This document shows, piece by piece, positions 12,064-12,300 of a stretch of DNA of 12,300 nt. Origin of the DNA: Alphaproteobacteria bacterium UBA6187 (lineage in GTDB: Bacteria; Pseudomonadota; Alphaproteobacteria; Rickettsiales; UBA6187); contig DITJ01000053.1 of assembly GCA_002422795.1 (NCBI GenBank), positions 1 to 12,300 of the forward strand, given 5' to 3'. Under the pieces are notes generated by a model. It was not told the DNA's origin. It ran no database searches and saw nothing but the letters and a program-made list of their open reading frames with translations. The position numbers and the translations under genes were made by a program. Each line of letters opens with the position of its first letter. Position 1 is the stretch's first letter.

Positions 12064-12300
12064 GCAAGAACGACCAGTATTACATCACCAGCACGGGCAT
12101 GCCGAGGAAGATCAACGGTCAGGGAACATCGGGCAGCGTGGGATTGGCGCGGCTGGCGAGATTGCTGCCGACGATGGGCGCGAACGAATTCAAGGGAGCG
12201 AGCCGCAATCGCTATGTGGGCAGCAAGCATTTTCGTGGTGCAAAGATGTCCGAAGGACTGCGGACTACTTCAACCGACCCGATATACCTGAACCCCTCAT
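12063..12300 (+). CDS. High-GC partial reading frame of unknown origin
   Basis: From about 12063 to the window end, 79 codons are open on the plus strand. About 72% of third positions are G or C (57 of 79 by hand count), quite unlike the AT-rich neighbours. The product begins GKNDQYYITSTGMPRKINGQ and later has GLARLARLLPTMGANEFKG and a basic RNRYVGSKHFRG segment. I do not recognise the family. No start codon with a ribosome site is seen, so this is an internal piece whose 5' part is missing; it joins the broken HPP gene in a different frame. Other frames on both strands are closed or shorter. Horizontal DNA, an inserted element or an assembly join could all explain it. Confidence 0.45.

Noticed and set aside
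12039..12230. 63-codon minus-strand frame at the GC-rich end
   Set aside because: It lies across the GC step and opposite a longer open plus-strand frame; its Arg/Ala-rich make-up is typical of antisense reading of GC-rich DNA.
1..12300. CRISPR array, tRNA or rRNA genes
   Set aside because: No regularly spaced direct repeats, cloverleaf or rRNA-like sequence was seen on either strand; the heptads at 7387-7458 are too short and have no spacers.

Overview
The window looks like part of an alphaproteobacterial chromosome of modest GC, but I cannot name the genus. It has a KdsB of the QGDLP type, an AmpG permease, a Phd/VapC pair and a PhoB-type regulator. CMP-Kdo synthesis and an RND-type adaptor imply a Gram-negative envelope. 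argC implies arginine synthesis, so this is not an extremely reduced genome.

Left part (1-2220). A possible 5' end of a DUF167-like gene lies at the window edge. Next is a pilin-like gene on the minus strand that has lost its prepilin N-terminus and carries a C10 tract near its only ATG. A PhoB-type response regulator follows, with its own extended -10 promoter. The regulator segment lies between two perfect 17-bp inverted repeats (976-992 and 2199-2215). These span 1240 bp, the size of an insertion sequence, but there is no transposase inside.

Central part (2220-6400). Seven minus-strand genes are packed tightly and probably co-transcribed: Phd-type antitoxin, VapC toxin, AmpG-like muropeptide permease, ArgC, DUF4160, DUF2442 and a gamma-carbonic-anhydrase-like protein. 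The promoter before the antitoxin overlaps two palindromes, which fits autoregulation by the toxin-antitoxin complex.

Right-central part (6404-9599). A PfkB sugar/nucleoside kinase, kdsB and an RND periplasmic adaptor are all on the minus strand. A pair of inverted 7-bp repeat arrays sits between kdsB and the kinase. No RND pump gene lies beside the adaptor.

Right part (9600-12300). A long intergenic region ends in nested palindromes, including a perfect 42-bp one, followed by a promoter and an unrecognised 61-codon gene with a strong terminator. From about 10840 the sequence is a mosaic of broken genes: an unknown C-terminal piece, an orphan gene start, the last ~65 codons of a flavohemoglobin (hmp), an intact cupin, and an HPP-family membrane protein cut after its second membrane segment. 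At about 12060 GC rises from about 45% to about 57% (hand count of 240 bases each side), and an unrelated high-GC3 reading frame runs off the window. The last 1.4 kb therefore looks like a recombination scar, a decayed nitric-oxide-related island, or an assembly join.
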